Of a stretch of DNA of 64,000 nucleotides, positions 17,366 through 25,020 are shown one piece after another; the stretch's first letter is position 1, and every line of letters begins with the position of its first letter. Under the pieces are notes generated by a model. The model was not told the DNA's origin, ran no database searches, and saw only the letters and a program-made list of their open reading frames with translations. The stretch lies in NCBI GenBank assembly GCA_947173495.1, contig CAMWFQ010000010.1, positions 62,001 to 126,000 on the forward strand. Reading direction: 5' to 3'. The DNA is from an uncultured Lachnospiraceae bacterium (GTDB lineage Bacteria > Bacillota > Clostridia > Lachnospirales > Lachnospiraceae). The translations under genes were made by a program, and so were the position numbers.

Positions 17366-17699
17366 CAATAACCAACCCCCAATCCGTTACTCCATGCCTG
17401 ATCCAATACTCCCTTGAAGCATCCAGTAACTTCACCGTCAATGGCTTCATCAGGAACTTACGGAATACACACTCCCGTACCATCAAGTCACCATCTGCTT
17501 TAGTGCAGACAAAGTCTGATGTATACTCCCCAACATCCAATCCATCCAGCAGAACATTACATCTGATTTCCTTAACCTCATCACTCTCCTGCAACAAATC
17601 AGCATAAGCATACTGAATGGCATCATACGTCCTGCATACACCAGAACACTTTCCAAGCATCCTCTTTTCGCATCTTCCCTTGAAATTTTTCTTCCGCAT
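17352..17699 (-). CDS. tnsA: Short TnsA-like endonuclease subunit
   Basis: About 115 residues from the ATG at 17699 (upstream ATGs at 17735 and 17828 are in frame but poorly supported). It contains TYDAIQYAYADLLQ, VGEYTSDFVCTKADGD, then MVRECVFRKFL and HGVTDWGLVIDEEV, in the order of the TnsA catalytic domain. TnsA cuts the 5' ends, so Tn7-like elements move by cut-and-paste. The usual [E/Q]-x-K catalytic pair after the Asp is replaced by E-C-V. It is shorter than Tn7 TnsA and lacks its C-terminal winged helix. Its 3' end overlaps tnsB. Confidence 0.7.
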   Translation of the reverse strand: MRKKNFKGRCEKRMLGKCSGVCRTYDAIQYAYADLLQESDEVKEIRCNVLLDGLDVGEYTSDFVCTKADGDLMVRECVFRKFLMKPLTVKLLDASREYWIRHGVTDWGLVIDEEV

Positions 17700-17732
17700 C
17701 CTTCGCAAAACCTCCCATCCGGGAACATCCTG

Positions 17733-17867
17733 CATTTTCCCAAAAACGCTCCCAAAAATGAAACCATACCACTTTTGGGGATTTGGGGAATCCCTTTTTG
17801 GGGAAATGAAAAACCAGAAATCCAGCATTTACAAGGCTTCCAAGCATTCCACCATTTTCCCAAAAAC
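17733..17867. repeat. Two 15-bp repeats in and upstream of tnsA
   Basis: CATTTTCCCAAAAAC occurs at 17733-17747 and at 17853-17867, 120 bases apart in the same direction, flanking a C/A-rich stretch with further CCCAAAA-like runs. They could be protein-binding sites controlling the tns operon. Confidence 0.4.
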
Positions 17868-17880
17868 ATCATAAACAAAT

Positions 17881-17988
17881 ATCACCATGTCGTAGGGCAT
17901 TGCAATTTATTCTGTATAAGGCATATAAAAGGCACTCTCGTTTATCCACTTTAACAAGTGAAAGCATGCCCCTACTCCATGGTGATTC
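17881..17988. repeat. Imperfect inverted repeat upstream of tnsA
   Basis: ATCACCATG followed by a CGTAGGGCAT-like segment (17881-17904) returns inverted as GCATGCCCCTACTCCATGGTGAT near 17966-17988 (about 20 of 23 positions pair), enclosing an AT-rich loop. It may be a regulatory hairpin or a nested mini-element end. Confidence 0.4.
17888..17922 (+). repeat. Tn7-like end repeat, inward-facing copy
   Basis: Starts TGTCGTAGGGCATTGCAATT and continues TATTCTGTATAAGGC. It matches the repeat at 18113-18148 in the opposite orientation at most positions. A shorter related box, TGTCGTAGAATAAATG, starts at 18092. Together they look like TnsB-binding sites. Confidence 0.55.
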
Positions 17989-18047
17989 TTTTGCAGTACG
18001 TTCCTAAAAATCCAGTATTTATGCGGGGAAAGGATAGTCCGGAGGAC

Positions 18048-18088
18048 AAAAATAAGACCCGCATCCTTCGATGCAAGGTCTTATTTTT
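18048..18088. terminator. Strong bidirectional terminator-like hairpin
   Basis: Arms AAAAATAAGACC (18048-18059) and GGTCTTATTTTT (18077-18088) are perfect, with an inner GCATC-CTTC-GATGC stem. U-runs flank it on both strands. It lies about 75 bases past the ppdK stop, inside the presumed transposon end, so it may now terminate ppdK transcription and shield the tns genes. Confidence 0.8.
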
Positions 18089-18112
18089 CTATGTCGTAGA
18101 ATAAATGTGTTT

Positions 18113-18148
18113 GCCTTAGTATAGAATAAATTTCAATACCTTACGACA
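18113..18148 (-). repeat. Tn7-like terminal repeat beside ppdK
   Basis: On the minus strand this begins TGTCGTAAGGTATTGAAATT and continues TATTCTATACTAAGGC. It ends 14 bases before the ppdK stop codon and pairs with the inward-facing copy at 17888. Confidence 0.6.
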
Positions 18149-18162
18149 ACGACACCAGTGTA

Positions 18163-20784
18163 CTACTTCTGAGCGATTGCCGCCTGTGCTGCCGCTAATC
18201 TTGCGATCGGCACTCTGAACGGTGAGCAGGACACGTAGCTCAGCCCGATCTTGTGGCAGAACTCAACGGTGGACGGATCGCCGCCGTGCTCACCGCAGAT
18301 GCCCAGTTTGATATCCTGTCTGGTCTTTCTGCCTTTTTCGACAGCCATCTGTACCAGCTGTCCTACGCCGTTCTGATCCAGTCTTGCAAACGGATCGGAC
18401 TCGTAGATTTTCTTCTTGTAATATTCGTTCAGGAACTTGCCTGCGTCATCTCTGGAGAATCCAAAGGTCATCTGGGTCAGATCATTGGTTCCGAAGGAGA
18501 AGAACTCTGCCTCTTCGGCGATCTCATCTGCAAGGAGAGCTGCCCTGGGGATTTCGATCATGGTTCCGATGTGGTAATTGATATCGGAATTCTTTTCCTT
18601 TTTCACCTGTTCCGCCGTTTCAACTACTACGTCCTTAACGAATTTCAGCTCCTTCTTCTCTCCTACCAGAGGGATCATAATCTCAGGAACAATGTCAAAT
18701 CCTTTCTCAGCCTTCACCTCTATTGCCGCCTCGATCACTGCTCTGGTCTGCATCTTTGCAATCTCAGGATAGGTAACTGCCAGACGGCATCCTCTGTGTC
18801 CCATCATGGGATTGAACTCATGAAGCTCGTCGCAGACTGCCTGCACCTCTTCCGCCGTCATCATCATCTCAACTGCCAGATCGTCGATATCCGCCTGCTC
18901 TGTGGGAACAAACTCATGAAGAGGGGGATCAAGGAAACGGATGGTCACCGGTCTGCCTTCCATTACTTCATACAGTGCTTTAAAGTCGCTCTTCTGGAAA
19001 GGAATCAGTTCATTTAATGCTTTTTCTCTTTCCTGGACGGTCCTTGCCAGAATCATTCTGCGGATCTTGGGAATCCTGTCAGGGTTAAAGAACATATGCT
19101 CCGTCCGGCAAAGTCCGATGCCTTCAGCCCCATACTTCACTGCGTTGGCAGCATCTTCCGGCGTATCTGCATTGGTACGTACTTTCAGTTTGCGGAAGGA
19201 ATCCGCCCATTCCATAATTCTGCCGAAGTTTCCGCTTATGGTTGCTTCCTGGGTCTTAATGTCTCCGTCATAGATCTTTCCGGTAGAGCCATCCAGAGAG
19301 ATGTAGTCTCCCTCATGGTAGGTATGTCCGCCCAGTTCAAATACCTTCTCGTCTTCATTAATAGAAATATCGCTGCATCCTGATACACAGCAGGTGCCCA
19401 TACCTCTTGCCACTACTGCGGCATGGCTTGTCATACCGCCGCGTACGGTCAGCACGCCTTCCGCCGCATGCATTCCTTCGATATCTTCCGGAGATGTTTC
19501 CAGACGTACCAGAATCACTCTCTCTCCTTTTTCATGAGCCTGTTTTGCTTCCAGTGCGGTAAAATAAACCTTTCCGGCTGCTGCACCGGGGGATGCGGGA
19601 AGAGCCTGTCCGATCACGTTGCCTGCTTTAAGCGCATCCGGATCAAAGGTGGGATGCAGGAGCTGATCCAGGGACTTCGCCTCTATACGGGATACTGCCT
19701 CCTCCGGTGTAATCTTTCCTTCATCCACAAGGTCACATGCGATCTGCAATGCAGCCTGGGCGGTACGTTTGCCGTTTCTTGTCTGCAGGAAGAACAGCTT
19801 GCCGTTCTCAATGGTGAACTCCATATCCTGCATATCCCGGTAATGTTCTTCCAGTCTGTTTGCAATTTCAATAAACTGCTTGTAGCACTCCGGCAGATCC
19901 TCTTCCAGCCTGGTGATGGGCTGAGGGGTTCTGATCCCGGCAACCACATCCTCGCCCTGTGCATTAATCAGGTACTCTCCATAAATGCCTCTGGCTCCTG
20001 TGGAAGGATTACGGGTGAAGGCAACGCCTGTTCCGGAGGTATTTCCCATATTTCCGAATACCATTGCCTGTACATTTACTGCTGTTCCCCAGTCGCCGGG
20101 GATATCATTCATTCTGCGGTATACAATGGCTCTCTCATTGTCCCAGGAACGGAATACTGCTTTCACAGCTTCCATCAACTGTGTTTTGGGCTCCTGAGGG
20201 AAATCTGTTCCCATTTTTTCTTTATAGACTGCTTTGAATCTTTCTATTACTTCCTTCAAATCATCGGCGTTTAACTCTGTATCGAACTTAACGCCCTTTG
20301 CTTCTTTCATTTCGTCCAGAATTCTTTCAAAAAACGACTTGGGGATTTCCATAACCACATCTGAAAACATCTGAATAAATCTGCGGTAGGAATCATATGC
20401 AAAACGGGGATTTCCCGTCCTGGAAGCAAATCCTTCCACTGCCACATCATTAAGTCCAAGATTCAGGATTGTATCCATCATACCCGGCATGGATGCTCTT
20501 GCACCGGAACGAACTGAAACAAGAAGCGGATTCTCTGTATCACCAAATTTCTTACCCTGCTTTTCTTCCAGCGCTGCCAGCGCCGTAAAGATCTGTTCTC
20601 TGATCTCGTCCGAAATCTGTTTCCCTTTTTCATAATAGTCTGTGCATGCTTCCGTGGTTACGGTAAAGCCCTGAGGAATCGGCAGACCCAAGTTGGTCAT
20701 TTCTGCCAGATTAGCGCCTTTGCCTCCCAGCAGGTTACGCATGTCGGCACTTCCCTCTTCAAAAGAATAAACCCATTTTGCCAT
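18163..20784 (-). CDS. ppdK: Pyruvate, phosphate dikinase
   Basis: An 873-residue enzyme of the usual length that interconverts pyruvate, ATP and phosphate with PEP, AMP and pyrophosphate. The N-terminal ATP-grasp part carries LLGGKGANLAEMT and GSGARASMPG-like VRSGARASMPGMMDT. The swivelling domain has the phospho-His loop GGMTSHAAVVARGMG (near 455). The C-terminal TIM barrel binds pyruvate/PEP and ends with GICGEHGGDPSTVEF. The ATG at 20784 fits the family start (MAKWVYSFEEG) and has GGGAG upstream; an in-frame upstream start would add ten residues. In anaerobic Clostridia it works in glycolysis or gluconeogenesis. A TATAAT is present at 20862-20867. Confidence 0.97.
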   Translation of the reverse strand: MAKWVYSFEEGSADMRNLLGGKGANLAEMTNLGLPIPQGFTVTTEACTDYYEKGKQISDEIREQIFTALAALEEKQGKKFGDTENPLLVSVRSGARASMPGMMDTILNLGLNDVAVEGFASRTGNPRFAYDSYRRFIQMFSDVVMEIPKSFFERILDEMKEAKGVKFDTELNADDLKEVIERFKAVYKEKMGTDFPQEPKTQLMEAVKAVFRSWDNERAIVYRRMNDIPGDWGTAVNVQAMVFGNMGNTSGTGVAFTRNPSTGARGIYGEYLINAQGEDVVAGIRTPQPITRLEEDLPECYKQFIEIANRLEEHYRDMQDMEFTIENGKLFFLQTRNGKRTAQAALQIACDLVDEGKITPEEAVSRIEAKSLDQLLHPTFDPDALKAGNVIGQALPASPGAAAGKVYFTALEAKQAHEKGERVILVRLETSPEDIEGMHAAEGVLTVRGGMTSHAAVVARGMGTCCVSGCSDISINEDEKVFELGGHTYHEGDYISLDGSTGKIYDGDIKTQEATISGNFGRIMEWADSFRKLKVRTNADTPEDAANAVKYGAEGIGLCRTEHMFFNPDRIPKIRRMILARTVQEREKALNELIPFQKSDFKALYEVMEGRPVTIRFLDPPLHEFVPTEQADIDDLAVEMMMTAEEVQAVCDELHEFNPMMGHRGCRLAVTYPEIAKMQTRAVIEAAIEVKAEKGFDIVPEIMIPLVGEKKELKFVKDVVVETAEQVKKEKNSDINYHIGTMIEIPRAALLADEIAEEAEFFSFGTNDLTQMTFGFSRDDAGKFLNEYYKKKIYESDPFARLDQNGVGQLVQMAVEKGRKTRQDIKLGICGEHGGDPSTVEFCHKIGLSYVSCSPFRVPIARLAAAQAAIAQK

Positions 20785-20941
20785 ACTCTTTTCTCCCTCT
20801 TGATTTCCGGACATAAGAAAATACAGCTACAGGAACTGTTTTTCCCATGACCTTTTTTTTTATTATAGCATAAAATTGTATATATTGCATCATTTTTCCA
20901 AAAAATACAGATTATTTTATTCTATTTTATAACTGCTGCCC

Positions 20942-21778
20942 TTATCTGTTCCCTCCGTCCGCCGGAACAAATGAATCAAAAATAAAAAGATCAAATTCCT
21001 TTCGCGCTTTTTCCAGCTCTTCCTGGCTTTTGATCGTCCAGGCGGCCGCCATGTTTCCATACAGCCTGCGGCAGATCCTTCTTGCCGGCACACTGGCATA
21101 CTTATGATTATACGCCACAAAATCGGGCCAGGTCACCCAGTTCAGGAGAAGATTCTGCAGGATCACATACAAAAGTCCATGGAATTCTCCTGATTTTACA
21201 AAGCCATCGGAAAGCTGTCCTCTCACTACAGAGCCATGATGCTGTCTGTACCACCACAGAACCAGCGGATTGAAGGATTCGATACAATACAGCCCTCCGT
21301 AATTTCCGAGCAGATGATCCACTGTGGGACACAGCCTGAGATCCGTCCGCTCCACCTTAAGCTCCACGATCAGCGGCACTCTGCCTCTCACCATATTCAG
21401 GACATCCGCAAAGCCCGGAATCGTCTCTTTGCTGCCGCAGAGCCGGAACGTTCTCAGCTCCTGCCAGGTATAATCGCATATTTTTCCTTCTCTGCCGCAG
21501 ATCCTTTTCAGTGTAAAATCATGAAAGACCACCGGAATCCCATCTTTGGAAAGCTGTACATCCATCTCGATCCCATATCCCTCCTCCACTGCCTTCCGAA
21601 AAGCAGCCATAGAGTTTTCCGGGGCCTCAGAGGTATTGTCGTGGAGCCCTCTGTGGGCATAATAGACCCCAAGGAATTCCTTCCGCTCTTTTCTGCGTCC
21701 CGGCCGCGGCATAATTGCCAGAAAATAGAGAGCTGCCACCGCTGCCACTGTCACAGAAGCCACATATAAAACAGACAT
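20942..21778 (-). CDS. Membrane-anchored glycerophosphodiester phosphodiesterase
   Basis: A 278-residue GDPD-family enzyme with one N-terminal membrane helix (about 4-22). Catalytic motifs appear in order: AHRGLHDN (near 42), PENSMAAF, IEMDVQLSKDG and VFHDFTL; a further acidic metal ligand is in LIVELKVE. It hydrolyses glycerophosphodiesters to glycerol-3-phosphate and an alcohol. The anchor suggests action at the membrane face. It follows the MFS gene by 31 bases, probably in one operon. Confidence 0.9.
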   Translation of the reverse strand: MSVLYVASVTVAAVAALYFLAIMPRPGRRKERKEFLGVYYAHRGLHDNTSEAPENSMAAFRKAVEEGYGIEMDVQLSKDGIPVVFHDFTLKRICGREGKICDYTWQELRTFRLCGSKETIPGFADVLNMVRGRVPLIVELKVERTDLRLCPTVDHLLGNYGGLYCIESFNPLVLWWYRQHHGSVVRGQLSDGFVKSGEFHGLLYVILQNLLLNWVTWPDFVAYNHKYASVPARRICRRLYGNMAAAWTIKSQEELEKARKEFDLFIFDSFVPADGGNR

Positions 21779-21809
21779 TTTCCTATCACTCTTTTCTTAA
21801 AGTATTTTT

Positions 21810-23219
21810 TCAGTCATCCACATCAAAGTTTTCAAGCATGCTCTTTTTCCTGTCCGGTCTCACATCCCCGTGCCTTACCTGCGTCATGGTAAAAAATGCC
21901 AGAACAGAAAATGCCAGTGCATAGGGAAACAGCGTTCTGTAGGAAACGTTTTCCAGAAGAAATCCTGACAGGACAGGGGTAAAGATCTGCGCTGTCATGG
22001 AAAACGTATAATAGGTTCCGGTAAATTTCCCAATATCGCTTCCCTTTCCCATCTCCACTATCATGGGATAAGAATTTACATTGATGGCCGCCCATCCAAT
22101 CCCGATCAGGGCAAACGCCGCATTGATCACAGGATGATAGGCATTTGCAAAAATCGCCGCGAAATAGCACAGGCTCATCAGCACGATACCGCCCAGAATG
22201 GTCTTCTTCCTCCCGATCCGGCTGGCAATGTTTCCGATAGGGATATAGCTGATGATAGCGGCCACAGTGGCAACCATCAGACAGTCGGCGAACCCGCCTC
22301 CCTCCAGCTTCCAGACTACTCTCGTATACCGCGAAAACGCTGTCGTCACAGCATTATAAGCCATAAACCATAAAAAGACGGATGCCAGGAGAAGGGCAAA
22401 GCTTCGTTTTACTTCCCGGGGCATGGAAGCCTGTCCGTCAGAGCTGTCGAACACTTTTTCCGTATCTTTTCCGGATGCCTTTCCGGATTCTTTCTCCTGA
22501 AGTACCTTTCCGCCGCTTTCTCTCTTCTGATCTCCGCCGCCTGCCGTATCGCCTTTCTCCGCCGCCCCTGCAGATGCTTCCATACTCTTCTCGTATGATT
22601 TAACCTCCGCTTCTATCTGCGCCTTCACCTTATTCTCACGGATCGTCACAAAAAGGACTCCCACTGCCAGAAGCATCAGAAGCGCCACACTCAAAAACAA
22701 TGGCATGTAATCCGGGTGCTCTCCTTTTCCTACCAGAAGCTTGATCATAATCAGCGTATAGACGCCGCCTACTGCTCCCATCAGATTAATCACCGCATTG
22801 CCTTTGCTGCGCAGCCGGTTCGGCGTCAGATCCGGCATCAGCGCCACAGAGGGAGAACGGTATAATCCCATGGAGATCAGAAGTGCAAACAGAGCCGCCA
22901 CAAAAAAAAGCAGGTTCGTCCTTCTTTCCGCAACCGGAAGCAGAAGCAGGAAAATCACCGCCAGTATCGTACCCGCTATGATAAAAGGCATTCTTTTTCC
23001 CAGCCTGGTATCCACCTTATCCGAAAGGCTTCCGAACAGCGGCAGCAAAAACAATGCCAGTACATTGTCCATTGCCATTAAGACACCCGTGACAGTCTCT
23101 CCCAGTCCAAAGCTCCCCTGCAGCATCAGAGGTATGATATTGTCGTACATCTGCCAGAACGCAGATATGGACAAAAACGCCAGTCCGATCAAAAATGTTC
23201 TTCTGTAATTCAACTTCAT
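21810..23219 (-). CDS. MFS transporter (GPH-like sugar/solute carrier)
   Basis: About 469 residues with 12 predicted membrane segments in two halves. A long hydrophilic loop (about 205-270, rich in Glu, Lys, Gly and Ser) splits the halves. LFGSLSDKVDTRLGKRMPFI matches the MFS loop 2-3 motif, and NIASRIGRKKT its counterpart in the second half. The ATG at 23219 has GGAG 6 bases upstream. The substrate is unknown; linkage to GDPD suggests a phosphodiester or sugar-alcohol product. Confidence 0.85.
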   Translation of the reverse strand: MKLNYRRTFLIGLAFLSISAFWQMYDNIIPLMLQGSFGLGETVTGVLMAMDNVLALFLLPLFGSLSDKVDTRLGKRMPFIIAGTILAVIFLLLLPVAERRTNLLFFVAALFALLISMGLYRSPSVALMPDLTPNRLRSKGNAVINLMGAVGGVYTLIMIKLLVGKGEHPDYMPLFLSVALLMLLAVGVLFVTIRENKVKAQIEAEVKSYEKSMEASAGAAEKGDTAGGGDQKRESGGKVLQEKESGKASGKDTEKVFDSSDGQASMPREVKRSFALLLASVFLWFMAYNAVTTAFSRYTRVVWKLEGGGFADCLMVATVAAIISYIPIGNIASRIGRKKTILGGIVLMSLCYFAAIFANAYHPVINAAFALIGIGWAAINVNSYPMIVEMGKGSDIGKFTGTYYTFSMTAQIFTPVLSGFLLENVSYRTLFPYALAFSVLAFFTMTQVRHGDVRPDRKKSMLENFDVDD

Positions 23220-23301
23220 ATCGCTCTCCACACCTTTCCCTTATAACAACTGCATTGTATCACCAAACCATAAGTATTTCCATAAATTCTGTTCAAATTC
23301 C

Positions 23302-23329
23302 TTGCAAATTCCTTATTTTCTTGTAAAAT
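23302..23329 (+). promoter_or_regulatory. Promoter of the ABC-F gene
   Basis: TTGCAA (23302-23307), a 16-base spacer and TAAAAT (23324-23329), about 52 bases before the ATG at 23382. AAAGGAG precedes the ATG. Confidence 0.5.
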
Positions 23330-23381
23330 AGGTAAATGTAATGCTTAAAAGTATTTTCCTGTTGAAAGGAGTTTATCGAAC

Positions 23382-25019
23382 ATGATCAGTGCAAACAATG
23401 TAACCTACAGAGTCGGAAAGAAAGCCCTGTTTGAGGATGTGAATATTAAATTTACAGAAGGGAACTGCTATGGGCTCATCGGCGCCAACGGCGCCGGAAA
23501 ATCAACCTTCCTGAAAATTCTTTCCGGGCAGCTGGAGACCACCAACGGAGATATCTCTATCACCCCCGGTCAGCGTCTGTCCGTGCTGGAACAGGACCAT
23601 TTTAAATATGATGAATATCCTGTCATGGATGTGGTCATCATGGGAAATGAAAGGCTCTACCAGATCATGAAAGAAAAGGATGCCATCTATGCCAAGGAGG
23701 ACTTCACCGATGAGGACGGAATCCGTGCCAGTGAGCTTGAGGGCGAATTTGCGGAGCTGGACGGCTGGGAGGCGGAATCAAATGCCGCCATGCTGCTCAA
23801 CGGTCTTGGAATCGACACCTCTCTTCACTATTCTGTGATGAAGGACTTAAACGGCAATGAAAAAGTCAAGATCCTGCTGGCCAAGGCGCTTTTCGGCAAT
23901 CCGGATATTATGCTTCTGGATGAGCCCACCAACCATTTGGATCTGGATGCCATCGCATGGCTGGAGGAATTCCTCATCGGATTTGAAAACACGGTCATCG
24001 TGGTATCCCATGACCGTTATTTTCTGAACAAGGTGTGTACCCACACTGCAGATATTGATTATGGAAAGATCCAGCTTTATGCCGGCAACTATGATTTCTG
24101 GTACGAATCCAGCCAGCTTCTGATCAAGCAGATGAAAGAAGCCAATAAGAAGAAAGAAGAAAAGATCAAAGAGCTGCAGGAATTTATCTCCCGCTTCTCC
24201 GCCAACGCTTCCAAATCCAAGCAGGCCACCTCGAGAAAGCGTGCCCTGGAAAAGATTGAACTGGATGAGATCAAACCCTCCAGCCGCAAATATCCCTACA
24301 TCGATTTCAGGCCCGACAGAGAGATCGGCAACGAGGTCCTGACTGTGGAGGGAATTTCCAAAACCATAAACGGAGAAAAGGTCCTTGACAATATTTCCTT
24401 TATCATGGGGCATGAGGACAAGATCGCTTTTGTGGGCGGAAATGAGCTGGCCAAGACCACTCTGTTCCAGATCCTTATCGGTGAGATAGAGCCGGATGAG
24501 GGACATTACAAGTGGGGCGTCACCACCTCCCAGGCTTATTTTCCCAAGGACAGCACCTCGGAATTTGACAACGATTATACCATCGTGGACTGGCTCACCG
24601 GCTATTCTCCCGTGAAGGATGTCACCTATGTGAGAGGCTTTCTGGGACGGATGCTCTTTGCCGGAGAAGATGGCGTCAAGAAAGTAAAGGTTTTGTCCGG
24701 AGGGGAAAAGGTACGTTGTCTTCTGTCCAAAATGATGATCAGCGGCGCCAACTGCCTGATTTTGGATGAGCCCACCAATCATCTGGATATGGAAGCTATC
24801 ACGGCTCTCAACAACGGACTGATCAAGTTCCCCGGAGTTGCGCTCTTTGCCTGCCATGATCATCAGTTTGTCCAGACCACAGCCAACCGGATTATGGAAA
24901 TTCTTCCGGATGGTTCGCTGGTGGATAAAATCACTACCTATGACGAATACCTGGCAAGCGATGAGATGGCCAGAAAACGTACCGTCTATACCAAACAGGC
25001 TGAAGAGGACGAAAATTAA
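23382..25019 (+). CDS. ABC-F family ATPase (YbiT-like)
   Basis: A 545-residue protein with two ABC domains and no membrane segments. Domain 1 has Walker A GANGAGKST and Walker B IMLLDEPTNHLDLDA, with its signature degenerate (LNGNEKVKILL). Domain 2 has GGNELAKTT, signature LSGGEKVRCLL and LILDEPTNHLDME. The interdomain linker (about 245-300, Lys/Glu-rich) is the tRNA-interacting P-site motif region. ABC-F proteins act on the ribosome to relieve stalling or antibiotic inhibition; this YbiT-type member is more likely housekeeping than resistance. The next gene starts one base after its stop. Confidence 0.92.
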   Translation: MISANNVTYRVGKKALFEDVNIKFTEGNCYGLIGANGAGKSTFLKILSGQLETTNGDISITPGQRLSVLEQDHFKYDEYPVMDVVIMGNERLYQIMKEKDAIYAKEDFTDEDGIRASELEGEFAELDGWEAESNAAMLLNGLGIDTSLHYSVMKDLNGNEKVKILLAKALFGNPDIMLLDEPTNHLDLDAIAWLEEFLIGFENTVIVVSHDRYFLNKVCTHTADIDYGKIQLYAGNYDFWYESSQLLIKQMKEANKKKEEKIKELQEFISRFSANASKSKQATSRKRALEKIELDEIKPSSRKYPYIDFRPDREIGNEVLTVEGISKTINGEKVLDNISFIMGHEDKIAFVGGNELAKTTLFQILIGEIEPDEGHYKWGVTTSQAYFPKDSTSEFDNDYTIVDWLTGYSPVKDVTYVRGFLGRMLFAGEDGVKKVKVLSGGEKVRCLLSKMMISGANCLILDEPTNHLDMEAITALNNGLIKFPGVALFACHDHQFVQTTANRIMEILPDGSLVDKITTYDEYLASDEMARKRTVYTKQAEEDEN

Positions 25020-25020
25020 C

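Larger units (their letters stand above)
14986..18148 (-). mobile_element. Tn7-like transposition module downstream of ppdK
   Basis: tnsA, tnsB and a truncated tnsC overlap in canonical order, reading away from ppdK. Between tnsA and ppdK lie repeats with Tn7-type TGT...ACA termini. The last one ends 14 bases after the ppdK stop, comparable with Tn7 inserting just downstream of glmS. A far (left) end was not identified; the IS21 remnant and the Rpn gene may have replaced it. TnsD/TniQ and TnsE are not seen in the window. Confidence 0.7.
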
